Under the pieces are notes generated by a model, which saw nothing but the letters and a program-made list of their open reading frames with translations, did no database searches and was not told the origin of the DNA. The position numbers and the translations under genes were made by a program. A DNA stretch of 64,000 bases. Origin: Bacteroidota bacterium (GTDB lineage: Bacteria; Bacteroidota; Bacteroidia; AKYH767-A; OLB10). Shown piece after piece: positions 10,186 through 19,509 of the stretch; positions within the stretch are counted from its first letter, which is position 1; each line of letters opens with the position of its first letter. The stretch lies in the NCBI GenBank assembly GCA_016714535.1, contig JADKDR010000006.1:124001-188000 (forward strand), given 5' to 3'.

Positions 10186-11907
10186 TCACAGTTTAACCAC
10201 TTTCTTACTCACTCCTTCTATATTAACCACATATACACCGGGTTGCCAATCATGCGATTCAAGCATGATTGTGTTTGAATTTGTTATAGTAAGTTGCCGT
10301 TGAACTACCATGCGACCTTGCATATCTTGTACGTGTAAGTGATAGGTTTTGTTTTTTGCATTTTGCAACGTGATGTACAATATATCAGTAGCAGGATTTG
10401 GGTGCAAATTAAAACTTGCCAAACTCATTTCTTGCAAATTTGCAGGATTGGGGATGTACCATTTGGAGAGCCAGATGTCGTACTTCCAAGGAAAGCCAAC
10501 TGTATCAATTGAGCTAACTCCAATATCAAAATTATCGCCTGAGTCAACTGTTGATGCAATTATGAATGTACTGTCGTTTAACACTATTACATTACCATAT
10601 TCATTGCCAAGCCCCCCTATTGTTTTATCCCATATAATATTAAATGCACTATCCATGCGCACCAACCAAATATCAAAATGAGTAACTTGTTGATTGCCTT
10701 TGGGGTTTTCTGATTTTTCAAAGCCTGCATGTGAGTTGGAATTGCATAAAACTAAATAGCCCTTATCATTCATTTCAATTATCTGCAATATGCCATCATG
10801 AAGATCACCGCCAAATCGTTTTTCATTTAAGATATTTCCACTTGAAGTATCAATCATATAAATCCATGCATCAACACTGCCTCGTGCTACTGTATCTGCA
10901 ACACCATCATTGCAAGGTTCAAATATCCCTTGTAATGATGACAAACCTAATGTAGCACCAATCACCAAATTACCTTGACTATTTAAAAGGGCTGTACCCG
11001 GGGCGTCATCGGCTTTTAAACAACCATATCGTTTGTCCCAAATTTTATTACCGGATGAATCTATTTTTAATATCCAATTATCTAGCTTAAAATAAGTGGG
11101 ATCAAATTTTTCGGAAAATGATGAGTCGCTTACATCGCCCGATTTTTGCCCTTCGGTTCTACCAATTATTATGTAACTATAATCTGATAAAGGTATAATT
11201 GAAGTTATATATTCAATTCCGGTTGAACCATATTTTTGATCCCATATCTTTTTGCCATTTTTATCGCACTTTACAAACCAAATATCATCAAAAAAACCCA
11301 CATTGGTATCGGTGAGATCGTGTCCCGGATTTAAACATTCTGCATACCCTCCCAATAATATGCTGCTATCTGGTGCTTCTGCTATTTCATAAAAATTATC
11401 AAGACAATTAGTGCCCAATCTTCTGTTCCATACTACTTCGCTATCAGTAGTCAATTCCACTGTCCATCCATCATAATCATTCTGGTAATTATTTTGCGAT
11501 TTCTCACAACTCTGTTTAGAATTTGAAAAGCCGGTTATTAATAAATTTCCATTTTTTCTTAGATACATACAAAATTCAACATCAATGTTTAAACCACCTA
11601 AAGTTCTGTCCCATATTTGATTACCCATGCTATCTAACTTTATTATCCACATATCGTGCGGTGGAATAGTAGTATCATTTAGAATGCAATTAGGGTCTGT
11701 TTTGGTGCCTGAAGGTATACCTGAAATGGAATTAGCAGCTATATATATAAAACCTTTACTATCTCTGAATAAAAAATTTTTATAAAAGCCATTCCAATCA
11801 TTACCTTGACTTCCAATCATTTTTTCCCAAGATTTATTAAAGACTGGCTGACCTAAAATTAAAATAGGAAAAACAAGCTGTATGAAAATTAACCCACAGG
11901 TTTTCAT
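10186..11907 (-). CDS. Array gene B4, T9SS secreted propeller-like repeat protein (diverged type)
   Basis: Intact 573-aa frame from ATG 11907, overlapping A4 by ATGA. Signal peptide MKTCGLIFIQLVFPILILGQ, then PVFNKSWEKMIGSQGNDW. The repeat motif recurs through the protein, for example DMWIIKLDSMGNQIWDRTLG, DIWFVKCDKNGKKIWDQKYG and DNWILKIDSSGNKIWDKRYG. Six or seven units are consistent with a beta-propeller. A type A sorting domain follows MSLASFNLHPNPATDILYI and ends KKVVKL. The body differs clearly from B2, B3 and B5, whereas the last roughly 80 residues are almost identical. Exported by Sec then T9SS; ligand or substrate unknown. Confidence 0.9.
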   Translation of the reverse strand: MKTCGLIFIQLVFPILILGQPVFNKSWEKMIGSQGNDWNGFYKNFLFRDSKGFIYIAANSISGIPSGTKTDPNCILNDTTIPPHDMWIIKLDSMGNQIWDRTLGGLNIDVEFCMYLRKNGNLLITGFSNSKQSCEKSQNNYQNDYDGWTVELTTDSEVVWNRRLGTNCLDNFYEIAEAPDSSILLGGYAECLNPGHDLTDTNVGFFDDIWFVKCDKNGKKIWDQKYGSTGIEYITSIIPLSDYSYIIIGRTEGQKSGDVSDSSFSEKFDPTYFKLDNWILKIDSSGNKIWDKRYGCLKADDAPGTALLNSQGNLVIGATLGLSSLQGIFEPCNDGVADTVARGSVDAWIYMIDTSSGNILNEKRFGGDLHDGILQIIEMNDKGYLVLCNSNSHAGFEKSENPKGNQQVTHFDIWLVRMDSAFNIIWDKTIGGLGNEYGNVIVLNDSTFIIASTVDSGDNFDIGVSSIDTVGFPWKYDIWLSKWYIPNPANLQEMSLASFNLHPNPATDILYITLQNAKNKTYHLHVQDMQGRMVVQRQLTITNSNTIMLESHDWQPGVYVVNIEGVSKKVVKL

Positions 11908-13664
11908 AGCTTTACTACTTTTACTGTATTGGCATCACCACTTGCATCCAAATAGCTTAGTAAGTAAAAACCTTGATTTAATTCTTGCAAATTATTTACT
12001 TGCATATTTTCTGCATTTACTACTGATTTGCCTTGTATATCAATTAAGGACACTATCTTAGTTGCATTACTTAAATTTACTGAAATAAATTGATCATTCA
12101 ATATTTCATAATTCACAGAAGTATGTTGCATATCACCTGACTTTAGATTCGCACCCGACTGTACTATTTTATTGTATATGTTTGTTGATGGTGGTACAAG
12201 GACAGGAGCAATCCATGAATATAAAAAACTTTCGCTTAACTCGCCACTCACAGCTATTCCATAGCATTTGTCTATTATATTAGTAGGAATACGATAATAT
12301 TCGTTTTGTGGCGAATTTGCTGTTTGTGTACAATACGGTTTGCCATTTAAATTTCTTGCATAGAATGATGCACATGAGGAGTGACCAGAAACAGGGTCCG
12401 TAAAATTGAATCCAATACACATGATTTGTTTTGAATTTGGATTTACCAGGCCACTTTTTCTTTCATAACTTACAACAGGCCGAATATCAATACCGCCCAA
12501 ATCTGAAGTAATATTTGGTAATGCAATTTGTGGAATCAAATTATCAAAATAACTGGTTCCATCTGTATAAGTATTATCTGTAGTGTGAATTAATAAATTT
12601 GGTGAATTTGTAATATAATCATAAAAAGTTGTAAAGCCTTTTATATTAGGAGGCCCGCCATAAGTCCACCATACAACAGTAAATCCCTCTTGCAAATTAG
12701 ATATAGTAGTCGCTCTGCGATGGCGTGCTATACGCGGGTTCATATACAAAGTACCTGATGGAGGGGGTTTAATATAAGCAAGGGTATTACTTAAGTTACT
12801 GTATGTGCAATTTATCCAATCTGTTGATTTAAAATCGTTAGGAATACAAACTATCCCGCTTGAATTTGGATAAGCACTACAACTAGTTCCAACAAAAGTA
12901 ATTCTAGCCTGCATTTGAATATCTACAACAGACGGGATAGGGAGCTCCATAACCGCAACATCCGGAAAATAATAAGGGGGATTCACAGTGCTTCCACTTA
13001 TTGGATCATTGAATAATGGAAATTCATAATTTGTCATACAAATAGAAATAGAATTGTTTGCTATTCCTCCTGAAGCACCAAAAATTTTAATTACTCCAGT
13101 ATTGTTGGGTTGATCCCAAACAACAAAAAAATGTTCTGATTGATCACTATCTATTTGGATGTCTGTATAAATTCCGTTTCCATTGCCTAAAGTGGTATTA
13201 GACACAAACGTAAATGTTTTATTTATGGGATTAAATTTATAAGCTAGTAATTTGGGGATAGAAACATCTTTATATGCAATTAGAACAAACCAATTATTAG
13301 GCCGTAGTAAAATACATACATCAAGATCATTCATGTTATAGGGAATATTAAAAACATCTGTAAATATGGTGCCATTATTATTGTATCGCCATTGAAAATA
13401 ACTCGCCATTGACACCAGCCCAAGCAACAATGCTAAATTCCGTATTCACGCCATTTACATTTCCAATAAAAATATCATTGCTTGTTTGGTAAGTAGTCGG
13501 GAAATTAATTTGGCCAGAAGAACTTTGGCAAATAGTTTCAGGAATTGATGCAGCCCTATATTGCGCTACCATCACATTAGAAATTAAACAAAGAGCAACT
13601 AAGATTGCCCCCCCCCCGCAAATACTGTGCCTGTGCGGGTTTCTGGCTTAGTATATTTTTTCAT
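11904..13664 (-). CDS. Array gene A4, T9SS secreted protein (diverged type), frameshifted
   Basis: The most diverged A copy. Read from ATG 13664 it has n-region MKKYTKPETRTGTVFAGG, then the out-of-frame 10-G tract, then a mature start MVAQYRAASIPETICQ. A second 1-nt shift near 13402-13410 separates 13378-13575 from the long frame 11904-13430; dropping one G would link AWAGVN to SYFQWRYNNNG. Landmarks shared with other A proteins include DSDQSEHFFVVWDQP, RIARHRR, RPVVSYERKSG and KQIMCIGF. The tail (IVSLIDIQGKSVVNAENMQ to VKVVKL) is a different type A sorting domain from those of A1 and A2. Repaired length is about 585 aa. Confidence 0.84.
13608..13617 (-). repeat. Poly-G tract (10 G) in A4 signal peptide
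   Basis: The tract is kept at ten G although the downstream A4 coding sequence is strongly diverged. The ATG at 13664 is out of frame with the body. Confidence 0.85.
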
Positions 13665-13691
13665 AATATATAAATTTTTAAAATGATACTG

Positions 13692-13721
13692 TAAAGTTAT
13701 AAATGTTTTTGGATTGGCAAA
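13692..13721 (-). promoter_or_regulatory. Putative A4 promoter
   Basis: TTTGCC (13721-13716) and TAACTTTA (13699-13692) on the minus strand, 16 nt apart, ahead of the ATG at 13664. Confidence 0.45.
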
Positions 13722-13842
13722 TGTTATTTTTAAGATTGTTGAACGCGCCAAACCTTTTTCGTGGTAGGAATGATTGTGCTATAGGTGCAAGCCAAACAAG
13801 CGATGACACGTATGAGGCAGAAAAAACCTTTACTCCAAATAC

Positions 13843-13867
13843 GCGGGCGAGCCGTAGGCTCGCCCGC
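13843..13867 (-). terminator. GC-rich hairpin after B5, loop inverted
   Basis: Same 11-bp arms, but the loop reads GTA, so the element is the exact reverse complement of those at 2622 and 6379. It follows the expected B5 stop by about 40 nt. Confidence 0.55.
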
Positions 13868-13906
13868 GATTACTTTATTCTACGAACGTTTACACTAACC
13901 GTTACA

Positions 13907-15651
13907 TCACAGTTTAACCACCTTCTTACTCACTCCTTCTATATTAACCACATATACATGGGGTTGCCAATCATGCGATTCAAGCAGATTGTGTTTGAAT
14001 TTGTTATAGTAAGTTGCCGTTGAACTACCATGCGACCTTGCATATCTTGTACATGTATGTGATAGCTTTTGTTTTTTGCATTTTGCAATGTGATGTACAA
14101 AATATCTTTAACAGGATTTGGGTACAAATTAAAACTTGCCAAACTCATTTCTTGCAAATTTGCAGGATTGGGGATGTACCATTTGGAGAGCCAGATGTCG
14201 CCACGTAGCCATCCTGTACCAAAGGCTACAGTATCAAACATGGCTAAGCCAACATCAAAGCTGTTGCCTTTTTCTATAATTGCTGACACGATGAATGTAC
14301 TATCATTTAATGGGATAACATTGGGACCCCAATCGTAGGCATCGGTTCCAAGGGTTTTGTCCCAGATAATATTAAATGCCGAATCCATACGTACCAACCA
14401 TATATCATAATTATTGGTATTTTGTTGATTAAAACCAATGCGGTTTTCACTCTTTTCAAATCCTGCATTTGAGTTGGATTTTAGGGCAACGATATATCCT
14501 TTATCTGGCATTTCCTTTATTTGATAAATTGCTTCGTTAAAGTCTCCTCCAAATCTACGCTCATTAATAATATGACCATCGGCTGTATCAATTTTATATA
14601 TCCAGGCATCCCAAACACCGCGAGCTACGGTATCTGCAACACCATCATTACAAGGATATACTCCCATCGGGCCAGAATATCCTCCCAGCGAGGCGCCAAT
14701 TACTACATCCCCATCGCTATTCAATAATGATGCACCTGTATGATTATCATCTGCTGTCCAACAACCATAGCGCTTATCCCATATTTTATTACCTGCCGAA
14801 TCAATTTTAATTATCCAATTATCCTCTCGAAAATTATTAATTAATATATGCGAAAAAGAGGAATCGTGCATATCGCCCGACTTAGTACCATTTGAACTTC
14901 CGATAATCATATAAGCATGGTTTGATAATGCAATTACAGAACTTGCAAAATCTGTTGAAGCACTGCCATATTTTTCATCCCAAATTTTGTTGCCAAGGCT
15001 ATCCAATTTTACTACCCAATAATCTTCAAAAAATCCAACGTTGGTGTCGGTAACATCAAAGTTGGGATAATAGGCAAGCGAATATCCAGCCAATATTATG
15101 CTACCATCTGGAGCAACATCGCCACAGAAAAACTCATCTTCTATGGTATTGCCAAGGCGTTTGTCCCAAATCACATTGCTATCCAAATCAATAGAAATGG
15201 TCCAAGTATCCCTGTTACTATCATATCTTGATTCTGATTTTTCACAACTTATCTCTGAATTGGAAGCACCTGTTATTATAAAGTTGCCTTTATTATCTAT
15301 CATCACATGATTGGCTTTTTCTCCATACATGCCACCTAAAGCTCTATCCCAAACCTTGCTTCCACTACTGTCAATTTTGACTGCCCAAGAGTCTGAAGTT
15401 AGTGTTGTATCGTTATACATACAACTTGGATCAGTTTTGTTACCAGTTGGAGCACCAGACTGGCTAGTAACTACACAATAAAATATTACCATTCAAATCT
15501 TTTACCATAAAGTTGTTTCTATCAAACCATTCAACTCCCTGACTTCCGCATATTATTTCCCAACTTTTATTGAACAATGGTACTTGACAATGTGCTTGAA
15601 AATAGAAAACATGCAGCACAAAATTGTGCTGCATGTAATTATAAGTCTCAT
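13907..15651 (-). pseudogene. Array gene B5, secreted propeller-like protein, frameshifted as assembled
   Basis: Expected start is ATG 15651 (ATGA overlap with A5) and expected stop is at 13907. The long open piece is 13939-15492. One A is missing in the signal-peptide region near 15598 and one A is extra near 15481-15486. A lost T near 13987 in the tail shifts the last codons, so the frame ends in a wrong sequence instead of the VVKL end. Otherwise it matches B2 and B3, with blades such as DTWTISIDLDSNVIWDKRLG. The broken tail would prevent T9SS export if real. Assembly error is an equal possibility. Confidence 0.84.
15610..15635 (-). other. Perfect inverted repeat in B5 signal-peptide codons
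   Basis: Same 12-nt arms (CATGCAGCACAA) as in B2 and B3, just after the B5 ATG at 15651. Confidence 0.7.
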
Positions 15652-17405
15652 AGTTTAATAAGTTTTACTTTTTGAAAATAGCCATCTGCATTGCGGTAAC
15701 TCATATACGATATGCCCGGATTTAAATTCACTATGATACTTTCAGCTTCGCCTATATTGGTGCTGAGCAGTTTACCTTGTGTATCGGTCCATTGCATATC
15801 TTCACTAACTTCATTAAAAAATACAGGCATAAAGTTATTATGCAAGGTAATGCATTTAATAGATGGAGCATCTGCATTAGCAAAGATGCCTTGACGCAAG
15901 TGGGCAAAGGATGACACCTCCTTATGATGCATGGTTTGCTGATAAAATTAGAAAACGAATACATAAAGTTTTCGCTTAATTCTGATACGGATATACCATA
16001 GGTTCTATCAGACACATTGGTCGGAATTTGATAATATAAATAATTGAAGGCTGAGGAAATGGCGGATCTGTAAATGGCGCGCCATTGCTATTATGCGCAT
16101 AGAACGATGCAACAAATCCTTGAGCTTGGTTAATATTAATTGCATGTTCAAAGTCTATACACATTATTTGATTAGAACTTGGATCTACATGACCACTCTT
16201 GCGCTCGTAAGTAACTACAGGGCGTCTGTTAAGTATATTGTTTATAGGAGGTAATATATTTTGTGAACCTACAAATTGTGCACCTATACCCCCATCCGTA
16301 TAAATCCTATCATGTTCATGAATTATAAGATTAGGAGCATTGGTGACATAATCATAAAAAACAGTCTTGCCTTTTATATCATACAAGCCGGCACTTGGCC
16401 TATGAAATTCGTAAACTACGGTAAAGCCTTCTTGTACATAACCTACAGAGCCGTTTCTACGGTGACGTGCTATGCGCGGCCAGGCTATTTGCTCGCCTGA
16501 TTTTGCTACTGCTTCGTAGTCAAGATTTTGTGATGGTGCTGTGTATTGGCATAAGCCGAATTTAGAAAATACTAATTCATCCGTTACACATAGCATATTA
16601 ATTGCCGATGGAAATGTAGCACATGTTCCTCCTATAAAAGTAACCTTTACTTGGCCAGGATTGTTATTATTGTTTGGCAAATCCATTACGGGCAACATCG
16701 GGATAATGGTAGGGGAAGTCTATTTGATTTGTTCCTGATTTGTCTCTAAAGGTAGGAAACTCAAGTTGGTCATGCAAATTTGCAAGTTACTACCATTATG
16801 TGCTCCCGCAGCTCCAAATACTTTTACTTTATTGTTGGCATCAAATTGATCCCACACCACAAAAAAATGCTCGTCTTGGTCACTATCTATATTTATAGCA
16901 GTATGAACACTGTTGCCATTGCCTAAGGTTGTGTTACTTTGAATTGACCAAGTTTTTGAGGATGTATTAAATTTTTCTACTAAAAGTTTTGGTTGATTAT
17001 TATTCGCATCCCTGTATGCAATTACAGGCAAGCCATTCAGAATTTCGTTGCATTATGCAAACATCAGGATCCATAACCTCTGTAGGCAAATCTTCAATAC
17101 CATAGTAAGAACCGGTGTTGTCAACAAAATCCCACCCAAGAGATGGAATAGAGCCATCCCATACAGTTACCTTAAATTCGTAGTTGACTTGATTAATCGT
17201 TTGAATCAAGCTGTCGTTACCTGTGTTGTCAACCAAACCATAAGATGGTGTTGGCCCGGGATTCTTTTGGTAAGTAGTTTCGGCAATCGTTGCCGCCTTA
17301 AACTGCGCTACCATTATATTGCTAATTAAACAAAGAGCAACTAAGATTGCCCCCCCCCGCAATTTCTGTGCCTGTGCGGGTTTCTGGCTTAGTGGATTTT
17401 TTCAT
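15648..17405 (-). pseudogene. Array gene A5, T9SS secreted protein, multiple frameshifts as assembled
   Basis: Close copy of A2 and A3 read from ATG 17405. The G tract has nine G. Open pieces are 17000-17362, 16720-17031, 15976-16698 and 15648-15932. Indels relative to A2 occur near 17025, 16763, 16689, 16047, 15981 (three bases lost) and 15946. One segment (around 16190-16290) has real substitutions relative to A2, in the stretch before RPVVTYERKSG. The tail MQWTDTQGKLL to QKVKLIKL is intact. A repaired product would again be about 587 aa, secreted through T9SS. Confidence 0.8.
17350..17358 (-). repeat. Poly-G tract (9 G) in A5 signal peptide
   Basis: Nine G, one fewer than in A1-A4. The conserved ATG (17405) remains out of frame. 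A TTG directly before the tract is in frame with the body but would leave only a short n-region. Confidence 0.85.
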
Positions 17406-17431
17406 ATTATTAAATTTTTAAAATGATGTTG

Positions 17432-17461
17432 TAAAGTTATAAAAGTTTTTAAGTTGGCAAA
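17432..17461 (-). promoter_or_regulatory. Putative A5 promoter
   Basis: TTTGCC (17461-17456) and TAACTTTA (17439-17432) on the minus strand, 16 nt apart, ahead of the ATG at 17405. Confidence 0.45.
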
Positions 17462-17690
17462 TGTTTTTTTCTTGATTGTTGGAAGATGTAGTTTTGGGGT
17501 GGTGAGTAAATATATGTTGTACTTGTAAGTTTTGCATGTTGGTGAGGACACCAACTTGGGCTGCAGTGTGATAATTAGGCAAGCTTTGATGGTACTGCCA
17601 AAAATAAGCACCATAAGAAATACAATATCAAAAATGTTGTACGCGGACAAAGAGGCCAAACTAACGCAATAACATTTCTACTCAAAACAT

Positions 17691-17715
17691 GCGGGCGAGC
17701 CCTAGGCTCGCCCGC
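17691..17715 (-). terminator. GC-rich hairpin after B6
   Basis: The same 11-bp arms with loop CTA, about 40 nt past the B6 stop. Confidence 0.55.
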
Positions 17716-17754
17716 TATTACTTTATTCTACTAACGTTTACACTAACCGTTACA

Positions 17755-19509
17755 TCACAGTTTAACCACCTCCTTACTCCCTCCTTCTATATTACCCTCA
17801 TATATACTGTTTCGACAATCATGCGATTCCTGCACGCTTGTGTTTGAATTTGTTATAGTAAGTTGCCGTTGAACTACCATGCGACCTTGCATATCTTGTA
17901 CGTGTAAGTGATAGGTTTTGTTTTTTGCATTTTGCAATGTGATGTACAAAATATCAGTAACAGGATTTGGGTGCAAATTAAAACTTGCCAAACTCATTTC
18001 TTGCACTTGTGCAGGATTGGGGATGTACCATTTGGAAACCCAGATGTCGCCTTTATTACCTTGCCATTGCGTTACAAGCGTATCAAAAATTGGAAGCCCA
18101 ACATCAAAGTTATTACCTAATTCTACGGGGCAAGCTAAGATAAATGAACTATCACTTAAAACAATAATATCAGGGTCTCTATCATACCATTCGGTTCCAA
18201 TAGTTTTGTCCCAAATAATATTAAATGCCGAATCCATACGGACTAACCAAATATCATAATTGTTTAAGTTTTGACCATTTGTTCCTATGCGATTTTCGCT
18301 TTTTTCAAAACTTGCATTTGAGTTTGATGTGCAGGCAAGCAAATATCCTTTGTCAGAAGTTTGTCTTATTTGTTTGATTACCTCATTTCGATCTCCTCCA
18401 AATCTCCTCTCACTTATAATATGGCCATCAGCAGTATCAATTTTGTAAATCCATGCATCCCAGCCGCCACGCGGTGTGGTATCTGCAACGCCATCATTGC
18501 AAGGATAGAAATAACCTTGCAGTGAGGATAAACCTAAATGAGCACCAATAACTACATTACCATCGCTATTTAACAATGCTGCTCCAGAAGGGGCATCATC
18601 AGCCATTAGGCAACCGTAACGATTATCCCAAATCTTATTTCCATTCTCATCAATCTTTAATATCCAATTATCCAATTTATAATAAGTGGAATCGAACATT
18701 GCTGAAAACGAAGAGTCGCTAAGATCTCCTGACTTTTGGCCGGGGGTACTCGCCACAATCAAGAATTGTTCATCAGAAAGTGGAACAATTGAATAGGCAT
18801 AATCAGACAGCGTACTTCCATATTTTTGATCCCAAAGCTTAGTTCCCAAACTATCTAATTTTAACAGCCAAATATCTTCTAAGAATCCAACATTGGTATC
18901 GGTAACATCTAAGTTAGGAGTAAATATTTCAGCTTCTCCTGCCAAAATAATATTTCCATTATTTGAGATTGCTCCTGTGTAAATTTGATCCTTACCAATA
19001 CTTCCGTAACGTTTGTCCCATATTACGTTGCTATCTAAATTTAATTCTATGGTCCAAGTATCTCTATTAGGATCATACCTGTTTTGTGATTTTTCACAAC
19101 TAACTTCCGAATTTGATGCTCCAAGCAAAACGATTTTACTGTTTGAAGGTGCCATCAATATTTTATTAACAGATTCCCCATCTAAGCCCCCAATTGAACG
19201 ATTCCAAATTATATTTCCGTTCGAGTCAAGTTTAATTAACCATATATCTAATGTAGAAATAGAGTCTGCAATAGAACAGCTTGGATCAGTTTTGTTACCA
19301 GAAATAGCATTTGATGGGCTATTTGTTGCTAAATAAATAAAGCCCAAATGATCAGTAACCATAAATCCAACTCTGTCAAATTGCTCTTTTGCTTCACTAC
19401 CCAAAACAACTTCCCATTCTTTGTTTAAGGTTGGTATCTGAGAATATAATTTTGGATTAGAGAACAAACTATAATACAATAAGGTCAATAATACTACTGA
19501 CCTTTTCAT
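17755..19509 (-). CDS. Array gene B6, T9SS secreted propeller-like repeat protein
   Basis: Intact 584-aa frame from ATG 19509 (ATGA overlap with A6). Signal peptide MKRSVVLLTLLYYSLF, then IPTLNKEWEVVLGSEAKEQF. Blade motifs include DIWLIKLDSNGNIIWNRSIG, DTWTIELNLDSNVIWDKRYG, DIWLLKLDSLGTKLWDQKYG, DNWILKIDENGNKIWDNRYG and DIWLVRMDSAFNIIWDKTIG, fitting a six- or seven-bladed propeller. The type A tail is present (MSLASFNLHPNPVTDILYI), but its last roughly 28 residues carry a cluster of replacements not found in B2-B4, for example ESHDCRNSIYEGN in place of ESHDWQPGVYVVN. The final VVKL is kept. Confidence 0.9.
   Translation of the reverse strand: MKRSVVLLTLLYYSLFSNPKLYSQIPTLNKEWEVVLGSEAKEQFDRVGFMVTDHLGFIYLATNSPSNAISGNKTDPSCSIADSISTLDIWLIKLDSNGNIIWNRSIGGLDGESVNKILMAPSNSKIVLLGASNSEVSCEKSQNRYDPNRDTWTIELNLDSNVIWDKRYGSIGKDQIYTGAISNNGNIILAGEAEIFTPNLDVTDTNVGFLEDIWLLKLDSLGTKLWDQKYGSTLSDYAYSIVPLSDEQFLIVASTPGQKSGDLSDSSFSAMFDSTYYKLDNWILKIDENGNKIWDNRYGCLMADDAPSGAALLNSDGNVVIGAHLGLSSLQGYFYPCNDGVADTTPRGGWDAWIYKIDTADGHIISERRFGGDRNEVIKQIRQTSDKGYLLACTSNSNASFEKSENRIGTNGQNLNNYDIWLVRMDSAFNIIWDKTIGTEWYDRDPDIIVLSDSSFILACPVELGNNFDVGLPIFDTLVTQWQGNKGDIWVSKWYIPNPAQVQEMSLASFNLHPNPVTDILYITLQNAKNKTYHLHVQDMQGRMVVQRQLTITNSNTSVQESHDCRNSIYEGNIEGGSKEVVKL

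Larger units (their letters stand above)
17406..17754. other. Unit 5-6 spacer
   Basis: A 349-base spacer. It holds the A5 promoter-like block, a sequence unlike the spacers of units 1, 3 and 4 but related to the spacer right of A6 (shared GATTGTTGGAAGATGT and TTGGTGAGGAC stretches), and the GC-rich hairpin at 17691. No convincing coding region seen. Confidence 0.6.

Noticed and set aside
17402..17659. An 85-codon minus-strand open frame in the spacer right of A5
   Set aside because: It overlaps the A5 promoter block, has low-complexity content, and is not conserved in the other spacers.
17755..17850. Diversity-generating retroelement variable region at the end of B6
   Set aside because: The substitutions against B4 include many non-adenine changes (T, C and G positions also altered), and no reverse transcriptase or template repeat was seen.
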